DNA of 64,000 nt from Pseudoips prasinana (lineage: Eukaryota; Arthropoda; Insecta; Lepidoptera; Nolidae): NCBI GenBank assembly GCA_951640165.1, contig OX621265.1:13777001-13841000 (forward strand). The letters run 5' to 3'. The notes under the pieces are model-generated. The model was not told the DNA's origin, did no database searches, and saw only the letters and a list, made by a program, of their open reading frames with translations. Below, piece by piece: positions 52,443 to 62,284 of this stretch; positions within the stretch are counted from its first letter, which is position 1, and each line of letters opens with the position of its first letter. Both the position numbers and the translations under genes were made by a program.

Positions 52443-53304
52443 CTCATAGCTAGATGTTGTCTTACTTTAGCTGTCTTACGACTAACAGCTGTCGTACGAT
52501 TACTAGGCAACAGCTGTCTAACGAGTAGCTATCTCGGCAACAGATGTCTTCCGAGTATCTAGGCAATAACTGTCGTACGATTAGCTGCCTAGCTAGTAGC
52601 TATCTAGGCAATAGCTGTCTTACGAGTAGCTATCTAGGCAATAGCTGTCGTACGAATAGCTGCCTAGTGAATAGCTATCTAGGCAATAACTGTCGTACGA
52701 TTAGCTGCCTAGCGAGTAGCTATCTAGGCAATAGCTGTCTTACGAGTAGCTATCTAGGCAATAGCTGTCGTACGAATAGATGCCTAGTGAATAGCTATCT
52801 AGGCAATAGCTGTCGTACGATTAGCTGTCGTACGATTAGCTATCTAGGCAATAGCTGTCGTACGATTAGCTGTCGTACGATTAGCTATCTAGGCAATAGC
52901 TGTCGTACGTTTAGCTGTCTCACGAGTAGCAATCTAGGCAATAGCTGTCTTACGATGAGCTGCCTAGCGATTAGCTATCTAGGCAATAGCTGTCTTATGA
53001 GTAGCTATCTAGGCAATAGCTGTCTTACGAGTAGCTATCTAGGCAATAGCTGTCGTACGTTTAGCTGTGTCACGAGTAGCAATCTAGGCAATAGCTGTCT
53101 TACGAGTAGCTATCTGGGCAATAGCTGTCACCGCTCCGTAAGTGATCGGCGAGATTAAGCAACTAGGCACGCGGTCAGTCCATAGATGGGTGACCTCCAA
53201 AGTGGTTTAATTTCTGAGCAAAGGCTGTCGGTCCCGGTTGTAGTCATTAGACACCAGTCGCTTGAACAACTCTTACACTAGAATAAGCACTGCCTATACA
53301 ATAA
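52443..53304 (+). mobile_element. 5S-headed SINE with a minisatellite inside its head
   Basis: The 5' end TGCTCATAGCTAGATG (52443) is separated from CACCGCTCCGTAAGTGATCG (53130) by ~670 bp of tandem repeat. The 5S-like part and shortened body then continue to AACTCTTACACTAG (53282). In other copies these two parts are ~5 bp apart. Confidence 0.8.
52459..53129 (+). repeat. Minisatellite array 1 (15-bp monomers in 30/45-bp units)
   Basis: Monomers AGCTATCTAGGCAAT, AGCTGTCTTACGAGT and AGCTGTCGTACGATT alternate as dimers and trimers, ~45 monomers. The 204-codon ORF across it is a by-product of the 3n unit length. Confidence 0.95.
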
Positions 53305-54848
53305 TTTTAGTAGATGTATGTAATGCGCTGAAAGAATTAAAACCTAAAAGGTCCGCAGGTCCAGATGGCATTCCGCCTTACATATTTAAGGATTGCCGGT
53401 TTGTGTTATCTAAGCCACTACTTCATATATACAACAAATGTCTACAGGCGGCGCAATTTCCAGAAAGGTGGAAAGTGACCCGTGTTGTACCGGTTCCGAA
53501 GGGAGCTTCTGCAGAATCGGTGGATGGGTACAGACCTGTGGCAGTGTTATCGACGCCGGCTAAAATATTTGAAGCTGCTATCTACAAGAGCATATTTTTG
53601 CAAGTGGCGACGCAACTTTCCGAAACTCAGCACGGTTTTCGGCCAGGTAAAAGTACCACCAGTAATCTGCTTTGTCATATGATCCATTTGCAGACAACTG
53701 TGGATAGTGGGGGTCAAATCGACACCGCTTACTTTGATTTTAAAAAAGCATTCGACTTAGTCGATAATGACGTTTTGCTTAGAAAGTTAGCTGGTGTTGG
53801 TTTTACCCCACATTTACTCAATTTTTTTGCCAGTCGTATGAAAAGCAGGCAGCAGTACGTGGAATATGCGGGACATACTTCAAAACCATATTTTACGAGA
53901 TCAGGGGTGAGTCAAGGGAGTAACTTGGGCCCCCTAGAGTTCCTGCTTATGATTAATGACCTCCCGCACGTTGTTAAAGACGCTAAGTGTTTACTGTTCG
54001 CTGACGACCTTAAATTATCTCTTGCCGTCAGGAACAATGACGACTGTGCTAGGCTGCAAGGGGATATAGACAGAGTGGTGAACTGGAGTTGCGCAAATCA
54101 ACTACAATTTAACACTACAAAGAGTGTGACAATAACGTTTTCTCGCGCGCACTCCCCCATTCAACATAACTACCGCATCGGTGGATCACAAATGATTAGA
54201 GTCACAGAGGTCAAGGATTTGGGTATAAGTTTTAACACCGGGCTGACTTTTCGTGATCATATCATTAGGCTATGTAAGAAAGCTTTTAGAAATTTAGGTT
54301 TTATACTTCGAACAGTGAAAGGGTTCGCAAACATTGGAGCTATAATTTCCTTATATAATGCGTTGGTTAGGAGTCAACTTGAATGTAATTCAGTCATCTG
54401 GGCACCGCATGAAGCTAAGTATAGCCTCATGCTGGAGCGTGTACAAAATAAATTTATTAGATATTTGTATATGCGACATTATGGAGTATATCCATTTTAC
54501 CCTTTGATGTATCCCACTCTGTTTATTTTAGGCATGGTGGGATACAATGAACTAAGAGTTCGAAGGGAACAGGCACTAACATCATATCTTTTTAAAATAT
54601 TTAGGGGTAGCATTCATAATGCTGATGTTTTAGAACAGATAGCCCTGTGTGTCCCGGACAGGTATGTTTGGAGAAGGAGACGGCCGCGATTGCTAGTGGA
54701 ACCGCATGGTCGGACTAATCTTGTACATGAGGCGCCCCTGACGCGTGCTCTCCGTACTCTTAACCTTATAGCAGCTGAGACTGACCTATTTGTGTGTTCT
54801 CTGAGTGAGTTCACGAGAAGTGCATTATGTATAATTAGTTATAAGTAA
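53305..54848 (+). CDS. LINE ORF2 reverse transcriptase, open but 5'-truncated
   Basis: ~514 uninterrupted codons. RT motifs in order: KRSAGPDGIPPYIFKD, GYRPVAVLSTPAKIFEAAIY, QHGFRPGKSTTSNLL, DTAYFDFKKAFDLVD, GVSQGSNLGPLEFLLMINDL, catalytic LLFADDLKL, DLGISFNTGLTFRDH, then a C-terminal region to RSALCIISYK and a stop. It is a Jockey/CR1-group non-LTR RT. The nominal ATG at 53262 lies in the upstream SINE, so the natural start and the whole endonuclease are absent. The 3' UTR is ~110 bp. No frameshift or stop means either a young insertion or a late truncation. Confidence 0.92.
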
Positions 54849-54962
54849 AATTTGTTTAGTGGTATAAAATTGTACTATACTTAGATAAGCACTCTATCGC
54901 ATCTTATACCTGTAAAGATAGATGTAAGAGAGGAAAATAAATAAATAAATAAATAAATAAGT
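54849..54962 (+). mobile_element. 3' UTR and (AAAT)n tail of the LINE
   Basis: AGCACTCTATCGCATCTTAT, then GGAAAATAAATAAATAAATA, the natural 3' end. Confidence 0.8.
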
Positions 54963-55314
54963 AAGTGTGTACAACTCTTTTGCACTATGGATTAGTTACA
55001 CTAGTTGAGGATGACCGCAGTAGCCGAAATTAGGCAAGCAGTAGATATTATTGTAATAATCTCAACTGATATATCTAGAGAAACACGGTGTTTTAAATTT
55101 CTATATGTTTTATCTACAGAAAAACACGGTTAATTTGATTTCTTTATCTTTTATATTATTATCGAGTGGGCGTGGTTGGTAGATACTTGCCTTTCACGCC
55201 GCAGGTCGTGGGTTCGATTCCCACCCAGGACAGATATTTGTGTGCATCAAAATGTCTGTTTGTCCAGAGTTTGGGTGTAATTGTCTATATAAGTATATGT
55301 ATTTACAAAAAGAA

Positions 55315-56206
55315 GCTGCGTTGTATGGTCACCTCAATATAATGTACATCAGCTTCGAATAGAATGCATCCAAAGAAGATTCCTTAAACACTTAGCTTTT
55401 TCTTATGGGATGCAAAGACAGCTCCCATCATATAGCGAGAAATTGAAACACTTTGGTGTAAAGGAACTGTAGATTCGAAGACGGGTACACGATATGATAT
55501 TTCTGTACAAAGTGTTGAGAAATGAACTGGATTGTCCAAGCCTTTTACAATCATTTACTTTACGTGTTCCACGTCGGGTGCCCAGGCGTGCGCTCGTTGG
55601 GTCTGGGTTATTACACCAACCGTTTGCCAGAACCAATCTTAAGCAGTTCTCGGTTATATCTCGAATAGCAAAAACATACAATGCTATCTCCGGGGAGGTA
55701 GACGTCTCTAATGATGGGCTACGCAATTAAAAAAAAAAATGTCTTGAGTTTATTAAGTAGGCTTTAATTAGTGTTATATTAGTGTATTTACACTAATATA
55801 ACACTAAAATATATATATAACAGTATATATATATTTTTTAATTTAGCATAAGAATGTGTTTCAGTTATTTGCTTGAGTTGATTATAAATATGTTTTAATT
55901 TTTGTTATGTTAAAAAATATGTTTAATTTTATTCGTTTTATGTAGTATATTTTATTTCATTTAATTTTATTTTTCTTTATGTGTCACTATTATGAAATTT
56001 ATGCGCATGCTGTGACACTTATGTACACGCGTTAGAATTTATACTTCTTAATATACAACTTGAACATAGTTATCAATTTTCATACCACCTAGAACTAACT
56101 TCATGCTGTTAAATTTTTAGGTGTCGGTGTGCGCGCGCATCGTATAAATTCACTCTCATCATTTTTCTCCATCGCGCCAAAAGAAGTATAACTTCAATAA
56201 ATAAAT
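55315..56206 (+). pseudogene. 5'-truncated LINE ORF2 C-terminus with 8-bp TSD
   Basis: Encodes QLRIECIQRRFLKHLAFSYG, one in-frame TAG at 55470, then HDMIFLYKVLRNELDCPSLL and ARTNLKQFSVISRIAKTYNA to a stop at 55730. AT-rich 3' UTR and an (AATA)n tail follow. AAAAAGAA flanks it at 55307-55314 and 56207-56214. A MITE sits in its 3' part (56031-56196). Confidence 0.82.
56031..56196. mobile_element. MITE with GAAGTTATACTTC ends
   Basis: Reversed relative of 46581-46802 with a single internal block (GTGCGCGCGCATCG). Confidence 0.75.
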
Positions 56207-56335
56207 AAAAAGAAAAGTAGTATATGTAGTAGGTATATCAGTTATCTGGTTTCCATAGTAAAAGCTCTGCTTAGTTTGGGATCAGATGGCCACGTGTGAA
56301 TAATGTCCCGGTGTATTATTGCATAATAATACCCC

Positions 56336-56760
56336 AATAGGTGCCAAATATTAAAGCATTATTATATTTGGCACCCTTGGAGCATACATTATCCCAAAGC
56401 TATATTTGAAATAAAATGTACAATTTCTATCAGCACCCCCAACATTTCTCTGTGGGTACTTCCGAAGCCATATCTTATCATATTTTGTCGGTCTGTCTGT
56501 CCGTTCATCATTTATATACGATAAATAGCAGTTTTTAGGTAACTACGGGCAAAATTATGAAGTGCTATTAATTTGTTAATTAGGATGTCGGTGATCGTGG
56601 AGTACTGGTAACCTCTTTTTTTGTTAAGGCTGGGGGAATGCCTACGTATGCCATCCGCAAAAAGTGTCTACCGGTGGGTATGTCGGACTCCCACCGACTA
56701 AACCTACCTGCCGTGGACTTCTCTTGGCGCCTTATGGGGGGAGCCCCAGGGACGCGGGTA
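56336..56760. other. Unassigned DNA leading into the array
   Basis: CAATAATGCTTTAATATTTGGC forms a small inverted repeat at 56318-56372. 56725-56760 (GGAGCCCCAGGGACGCGGGT) matches 5925-5945, so the array begins inside a copy of that dispersed sequence. Confidence 0.5.
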
Positions 56761-58467
56761 TGCTGTCTAGCCAGTTGCTGTCTAGCCAGTAGCTGTTTAG
56801 CCAGTAGCTGTCTAGCCAGTAGCTGTCTAGCCAGTAGCTGTCTAGCCAGTAGCTGTCTAGCCAGTTGCTGTCTAGCCAGTAGCTGTCTAGCCAGTAGCTG
56901 CCTAGAAAGTAGCTGCCTAGCCAGTAGCTGTCTAGTAAGTAGCTATCTAGCCAGTAGCTGCCTAGAAAGTAGCTGTCTAGCCAGTTGCTGTCTAGTAAGT
57001 AGCTGCCTAGCCAGTAGCTGTCTAGCCAGTTGCTGTCTAGTAAGTAACTGCCTAGCCAGTAGCTGCCTAGCCAGTAGCTGTCTAGCGAGTAGCTGTCTAG
57101 CCAGTAGCTGTCTAGCCAGTAGCTGTCTAGCCAGTAGCTGTCTAGCCAGTAGCTATCTAGCCAGTAGCTGTCTAGCCAGTAGCTGTCTAGCCAGTAGCTG
57201 CCTAGCCAGTAGCTGCCTAGCCAGTAGCTGCCTAGCCAGTAGCTGTCTAGCCAGTAGCTGTCTAGCCAGTAGCTGCCTAGCCAGTAGCTGTCTAGCGAGT
57301 AGCTGTGTAGCGAGTAGCTGTCTAGCCAGTAGCTGTCTAGCCAGTTGCTGTCTAGCCAGTAGCTGTCTAGTAAGTAAATGTCTAGCCAGTAGCTGCCTAG
57401 AAAGTAGCTGTCTAGCCAGTAGCTGCCTAGAAAGTAGCTGTCTAGCCAGTTGCTGTCTAGTAAGTAGCTACCTAGCCAGTAGCTGTCTAGTAAGTAGCTA
57501 CCTAGCCAGTAGCTGTCTAGTAAGTAGCTACCTAGCCAGTAGCTGTCTAGCCAGTAGCTGTCTAGCCAGTAGCTGTCTAGCCAGTAGCTGTCTAGCCAGT
57601 AGCTATCTAGCCAGTAGCTGCCTAGAAAGTAGCTGTCTAGCCAGTAGCTGTCTAGCCAGTAGCTGTCTAGCCAGTAGCTGTCTAGCCAGTAGCTATCTAG
57701 CCTGTAGCTGTCTAGCCAGTAGCTGTCTAGCCAGTAGCTACCTAGCCAGTAGCTGTCTAGTAAGTAGCTATCTAGCCAGTAGCTGCCTAGAAAGTAGCTG
57801 TCTAGCCAGTTGCTGTCTAGCCAGTTGCTGTCTAGTAAGTAGCTGCCTAGCCAGTAGCTGCCTAGCCAGTAGCTGCCTAGCCAGTAGCTGCCTAGCCAGT
57901 AGCTGTCTAGCCAGTAGCTGTCTAGCCAGTAGCTGCCTAGCCAGTAGCTGTCTAGCGAGTAGCTGTGTAGCGAGTAGCTGTCTAGCCAGTAGCTGTCTAG
58001 CCAGTTGCTGTCTAGCCAGTAGCTGTCTAGTAAGTAAATGTCTAGCCAGTAGCTGCCTAGAAAGTAGCTGTCTAGCCAGTAGCTGCCTAGAAAGTAGCTG
58101 TCTAGCCAGTTGCTGTCTAGTAAGTAGCTACCTAGCCAGTAGCTGTCTAGTAAGTAGCTACCTAGCCAGTAGCTGTCTAGTAAGTAGCTACCTAGCCAGT
58201 AGCTGTCTAGCCAGTAGCTGTCTAGCCAGTAGCTGTCTAGCCAGTAGCTGCCTAGCCAGTAGCTGTCTAGCGAGTAGCTGTGTAGCGAGTAGCTGTCTAG
58301 CCAGTAGCTGTCTAACCAGTTGCTGTCTAGCCAGTAGCTGTCTAGTAAGTAGCTATCTAGCCAGTAGCTGCCTAGAAAGTAGCTGTCTAGCCAGTTGCTG
58401 TCTAGTAAGTAGCTACCTAGCCAGTAGCTGTCTAGTAAGTAGCTACCTAGCCAGTAGCTGTCTAGCG
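56761..58467 (+). repeat. Minisatellite array 2 (15-bp unit, ~114 copies)
   Basis: Consensus AGCTGTCTAGCCAGT with variants (AGCTGCCTAGAAAGT, AGCTACCTAGCCAGT, AGCTGTCTAGTAAGT, AGCTGTGTAGCGAGT). About 400 bp (57185-57588) repeats almost exactly 660 bp later. One plus frame stays open for 627 codons as (SCLAS)n; this reflects the unit length. Confidence 0.97.
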
Positions 58468-58477
58468 AGTACCGACA

Positions 58478-58790
58478 GGTTTACGGGCTGTAATACCGTC
58501 AGCTCCCAGACTCCGGAATGATAATGAGAAATTTTCTTAACAGACAATTAAATCTAAATCAATTATGGTCTTGATTTAGCTATTTTGTTTTTAAAAGACT
58601 ACACTAGGGTAATTAATCAAATATGGTAGATAATTGACGGACATAAAGTACCTCCAGAATCAGAACAACTATTTATGGGTCACACAAATAGATTGGGTTA
58701 CATAAATAGATATCCTGCGCGGGAATCGAACTCGGGACACGAAGTGGCGAGGCGACTATCTAAATCTGTCAGTCAATATGAAATAATTAA
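58478..58790. repeat. Segmental duplication, copy 1 (with SINE-6)
   Basis: ACCGACAGGTTTACGGGCTG, AGAAATTTTCTTAACAGA, GGGTAATTAATCAAATATGG and CGGACATAAAGTACCTCCAG recur at 61893-62195. Includes a reversed tRNA-like head (CGGGAATCGAACTCGGGACA) at 58717-58790. Confidence 0.85.
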
Positions 58791-58985
58791 ATGAAATAAT
58801 GAAATTTATTCAGTACTTGGGTATTTACATACACTTGTACTTGTGAAGCTCACAATGCAATACATAAACATAGTTTAATACAGTAATTAAAGCAACAAAA
58901 ATATTTTGAATTAGCCCGTCCGTGCGGTCTATTTCGTCACATATATCTATCAAATCCTTAAATAAATAGCAAGTTACTAAGCTAT
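58790..58985 (-). mobile_element. LINE Y 3' end
   Basis: Minus strand: GCACGGACGGGCTAATTCAA, TTGCATTGTGAGCTTC, end CCCAAGTACTGAATAAATTT. Confidence 0.78.
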
Positions 58986-59084
58986 TATTGTTACATTTAG
59001 CTATGTCTTCTACCGATTGAAAACGGATACGGCTTGAACAACTCTGATATAGATTAATCTATAAGCTACTAAGCTTATAGACTG

Positions 59085-60545
59085 GCTGTCCTACGATTAG
59101 CTGCCTTATGATTAGCTGTCTAGCGAGTAGCTATCTAGGCAAAATAGCTGCCGTACGATTAGCTGTCTAGAGAGTAGCTATTTAGGCAATAGCTGTCGCA
59201 CCATTAGCTGCCTGCCTAGCGAGTAGTTATCTAGGCAATAGCTGTCTTACGATTAGCTGTCTAGCGAGTAGCTATCTAGGCAAAAGCTGTAACACGATTA
59301 GCTGCCTGCCTAGCGAGTAGTTATCTAGGCAATAGCTGTCTTATGATTAGCTGTCTAGCGAGTAGCTATCTACGCATAATAGCTGCCGTACGATTTGCTG
59401 TCTAGCGAGTAGCTATTTAGGCAATAGCTGTCGCACTATTAGCTGCCTGCCTAGCGAGTAGTTATCTAGGCAATAGCGGTCTTACGATTAGCTGTCTAGC
59501 GAGTAGCTATCTAGGCAATAGATGTCGCACGATTAGCTGCCTGCCTAGCGAGTAGCTATCTAGGCAGTAGCTGCCTTATGATTAGCTGTCTAGCGAATAA
59601 CTATCTAGGCAAAATAGCTGCCGTACGATCAGTTGTCCAGCGAGTAGCTATCTAGGCAATAGCTTTCGCACGATTAGCTGACTAGCGAGTAAATATCTAG
59701 GCAAAATAGCTGCCGTACGATTAGCTGTCTAGCGAGTAGCTATTGAGGCAATAGCTGTTGCACGATTAGCTGCCTGCTTAGCGAGTAGCTATCTAGGCAA
59801 TAGCTGTCGCACGATTGGCTGCCTGCCTAGCGAGTAGTTATCCAGGCAATAGCTATCTTACGATTACCTGCCTAGCGAGTAGCTATCGAGGCAATAGCTG
59901 TCGCACGATTAGCTGCCTAGCGAGTATCTATCGAGGCAATAGCTGTCGCACGATTAGCTGCCTGCCTAGCGAGTAGCTATCTAGGCAATAGCTGTCTTAC
60001 GATTAGCTGTCTAGCGAGTAGCTATTTAGGCAATAGCTGTCTTATGATGAGCTGTCTAGCGAGTAGCTATCTAGGCAAAATAGCTGCCGTACGATTAGCT
60101 GTCTAGCGAGTAGCTATTTAGGCAATAGCTGTCGCACTATTAACTGGCTGCCTAGCTAGTAGTTATCTAGGCAATAGCTGTCGTACGATTAGCTGCCTAG
60201 CAAGTAGCTATCTACGCAATAGCTGTCTTACGAGTAGCTGTTTAGCGAGTAGCTATCTAGGCAATAGCTGTTGTACGATTAGCTGCCTAGCTAGTAGCTA
60301 TCTACGCAATAGCTGTCTAACGAGTAGCTGTTAAGCGTGTAGCTATCTAAGCAATAGCTGTTGTACGATTAGCTGTCTAGCTAGTAGCTATCTAAGCAAT
60401 AGCTGTTGTACGATTAGCTGCCTAGCAAGTAGCTATCTAGGCAATAGCTGTTGTACGATTAGCTGCTTAGCTAGTAGCTATCTAGGCAATAGATGTCTTT
60501 TGAGTAGCTGTCTAGCGAGTAGCTGTCTTTCAATTAGCTTTCTTT
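59085..60545 (+). repeat. Minisatellite array 3 (45-bp units of three 15-mers)
   Basis: Main unit: AGCTGTCTAGCGAGT, AGCTATCTAGGCAAT, AGCTGTCGCACGATT. It decays to shorter or mixed units toward 60400-60545. Just before it (59030-59045) a CGGCTTGAACAACTCTGA piece of a 5S-SINE body remains. Confidence 0.95.
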
Positions 60546-60569
60546 TAGCGAACATGATTGCACAGTTAC

Positions 60570-60970
60570 AGTTTCACGGGCCGGTTGGTTTGATTTCCAC
60601 CCAGGACAGATATACATACATATGTGTGCATAAAAATGTCTGTTAGTTTGTATTTACAAATAAAAGTAGTAGGTATATGTAGTATATCAATCATCTGGTT
60701 TCCATAGAACAAGCTCTGTTCGTGCATCATCGGCTCTCGTCGGCTGGCATCGGCTGGGGCGCGCGGACGTAGGTGCTCGCCCGGTCTGACGCACTCTCGG
60801 CGGACGAACCGCACCGACGACACGCGCGTTTACTTATTCTTATATATATAGTCCATGTTTTAATTATATTATCTTGGACTGCATAAACTAGTATTATAGT
60901 CCACTAGTCTTCCATTTACAAGCTCTGCTTAGTTTGGGATCAGAAGGCCGTTTGTGAAGCCCACAATCCC
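60570..60970 (+). mobile_element. SINE family 1 with a GC-rich insertion
   Basis: Head damaged; TTCCATAGAACAAGCTCTG ends at 60718. The same 18-bp stretch (TTCCATTTACAAGCTCTG) restarts at 60910 and completes the SINE. The insert between is GC-rich at 60720-60830. Confidence 0.7.
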
Positions 60971-61049
60971 AGGATTTTAGATAATAATATATTATTATGC
61001 TACCTCTATATTTGGCACCATTGGAGCAGCCATGATCCCAAAGCTATAT

Positions 61050-61212
61050 TTATGCAATCTAGGCAACAGCTGTCTTACGATTAGCTTCCTAGCGAGTAGC
61101 TTTCTACGCAATAGCTGTCGTACAAGTAGCTGCCTAGCAAGTAGTTATCTACGCAATAGCTGTTGTACGAGTAGCTGTCTAGTGAGTAGCTGTCTAGCGA
61201 GTAACTGTACTA
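61050..61212 (+). repeat. Minisatellite array 4 (short)
   Basis: About ten 15-mers of the same family (AGCTTCCTAGCGAGT, AGCTTTCTACGCAAT, AGCTGTCGTACAAGT). Confidence 0.9.
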
Positions 61213-61229
61213 TAGGCAATTATAGTTCA

Positions 61230-61375
61230 CTTGGGACTAATTTTGTTACTTTTATACTGTATTCTTCTATGTTTATGCGTAACTGCATTACTACATTATT
61301 ACTGCATTGTGAGCTTGTCAATTACAAGTATATGTATACCCATGTGCTGAATAAATATCATTACTAGCTAGCTAT
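61230..61375 (+). mobile_element. LINE Y 3' end
   Basis: TGCATTGTGAGCTTGTCAAT to CCCATGTGCTGAATAAATAT. Confidence 0.7.
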
Positions 61376-61892
61376 TATCTGTCTAGCCAGTAGCTGCAAC
61401 AGCTGTCTTAAGATTTGCCTAGAGCCAATAGCTGCCTAGTAAGTATCTGTTTAGCCAGCAGCTGTTTAGCGAGTAGGTGTCTAGCCAGTAGTTATCCTGG
61501 CATCCTGGCATATTGATAATACACCTGTTGCCTAGCCAGTAGCTGTCTAGCCAGTTGCTGTCCAGCCAGTAGCTGTCTAGCCAGTAGCTGTCTAGCCAGT
61601 AGCTTGTCTAGCCAGTAGCTGTCTAGCCAGCAGCTGTCTTGCCAGTAGCTTGTCTAGCCAGTAGCTGCCTAGCCAGTAGCTGTCTCGCCAGTAGCTGTCT
61701 AGCCAGTAACTGTCTAGCCAGTATTTGTCTAGCCAGTAGCTGTCTAGCCAGTAGCTTGTTTAGCCAGTAGCTGTCTAGCCAGTAGCTGCCTAGCCAGTAG
61801 CTTTCTAGTCAGTAGCTGTCTAGCCAGTAGCTGTCTAGCCAGTAGCTGTCTAGCCAGTAGCTGTCTAGCCAGTAGCTGTCTCGCGAGTAATA
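61376..61892 (+). repeat. Minisatellite array 5 (15-bp unit)
   Basis: Same consensus as array 2 (AGCTGTCTAGCCAGT), irregular at first, regular from 61545; ~33 copies. Several units carry one extra T (AGCTTGTCTAGCCAGT), which breaks the reading frame, unlike array 2. Confidence 0.95.
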
Positions 61893-62235
61893 GTACCGAC
61901 AGGTTTACGTGCTCTCCGAGGTACGGGGCTGTAATTCCGTCAACTCCGTCAAATGATAGTGAGAAATTTTCTTAACAGAAAAATAAATGTAAATCTTTTT
62001 TGGTCTTGATCTTGGCTATTTATTACTAACTAGGGTAATTAATCAAATATGGTAGATATAATTAACGGACATAAAGTACCTCCAGAATCAGAACAACTAT
62101 TTATGGGTTACATAAATAGATATCCTGCGCGGGAATCGAACTCGGGACACGAAGTGGCGAGGCGACTATCTAAATCGCTGCGCCACACGGGCAGTCAATA
62201 TGAAATAATGAAATTTATTCAGCACTTGGGTATTT
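61893..62235. repeat. Segmental duplication, copy 2 (with SINE-6)
   Basis: Partner of 58478. It retains more of the SINE-3-like block (GTGCTCTCCGAGGTACGGGG) and the full SINE-6 head with GCTGCGCCACACGGGCAG. Confidence 0.85.
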
Positions 62236-62284
62236 ATTTGGTTATAATAACAATTCTACTTGAAAAGAAAACAATTTACAAATA

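Larger units (their letters stand above)
55165..56335 (+). mobile_element. SINE family 1, split by a LINE
   Basis: Head GGGCGTGGTTGGTAGATACT and CGTGGGTTCGATTCCC to 55314; the body resumes at 56207 (AAAAAGAAAAGTAGTATATG) and ends at GGATCAGATGGCC. Confidence 0.88.

Noticed and set aside
56761..58467. CRISPR-like array
   Set aside because: No unique spacers between repeats; units are contiguous 15-mers in eukaryotic DNA.
56638..58521. A 627-residue Cys-rich repetitive protein
   Set aside because: The frame is open only because the 15-bp unit is a multiple of three; the start lies in unrelated repeat DNA, and no promoter, splice or domain evidence exists.
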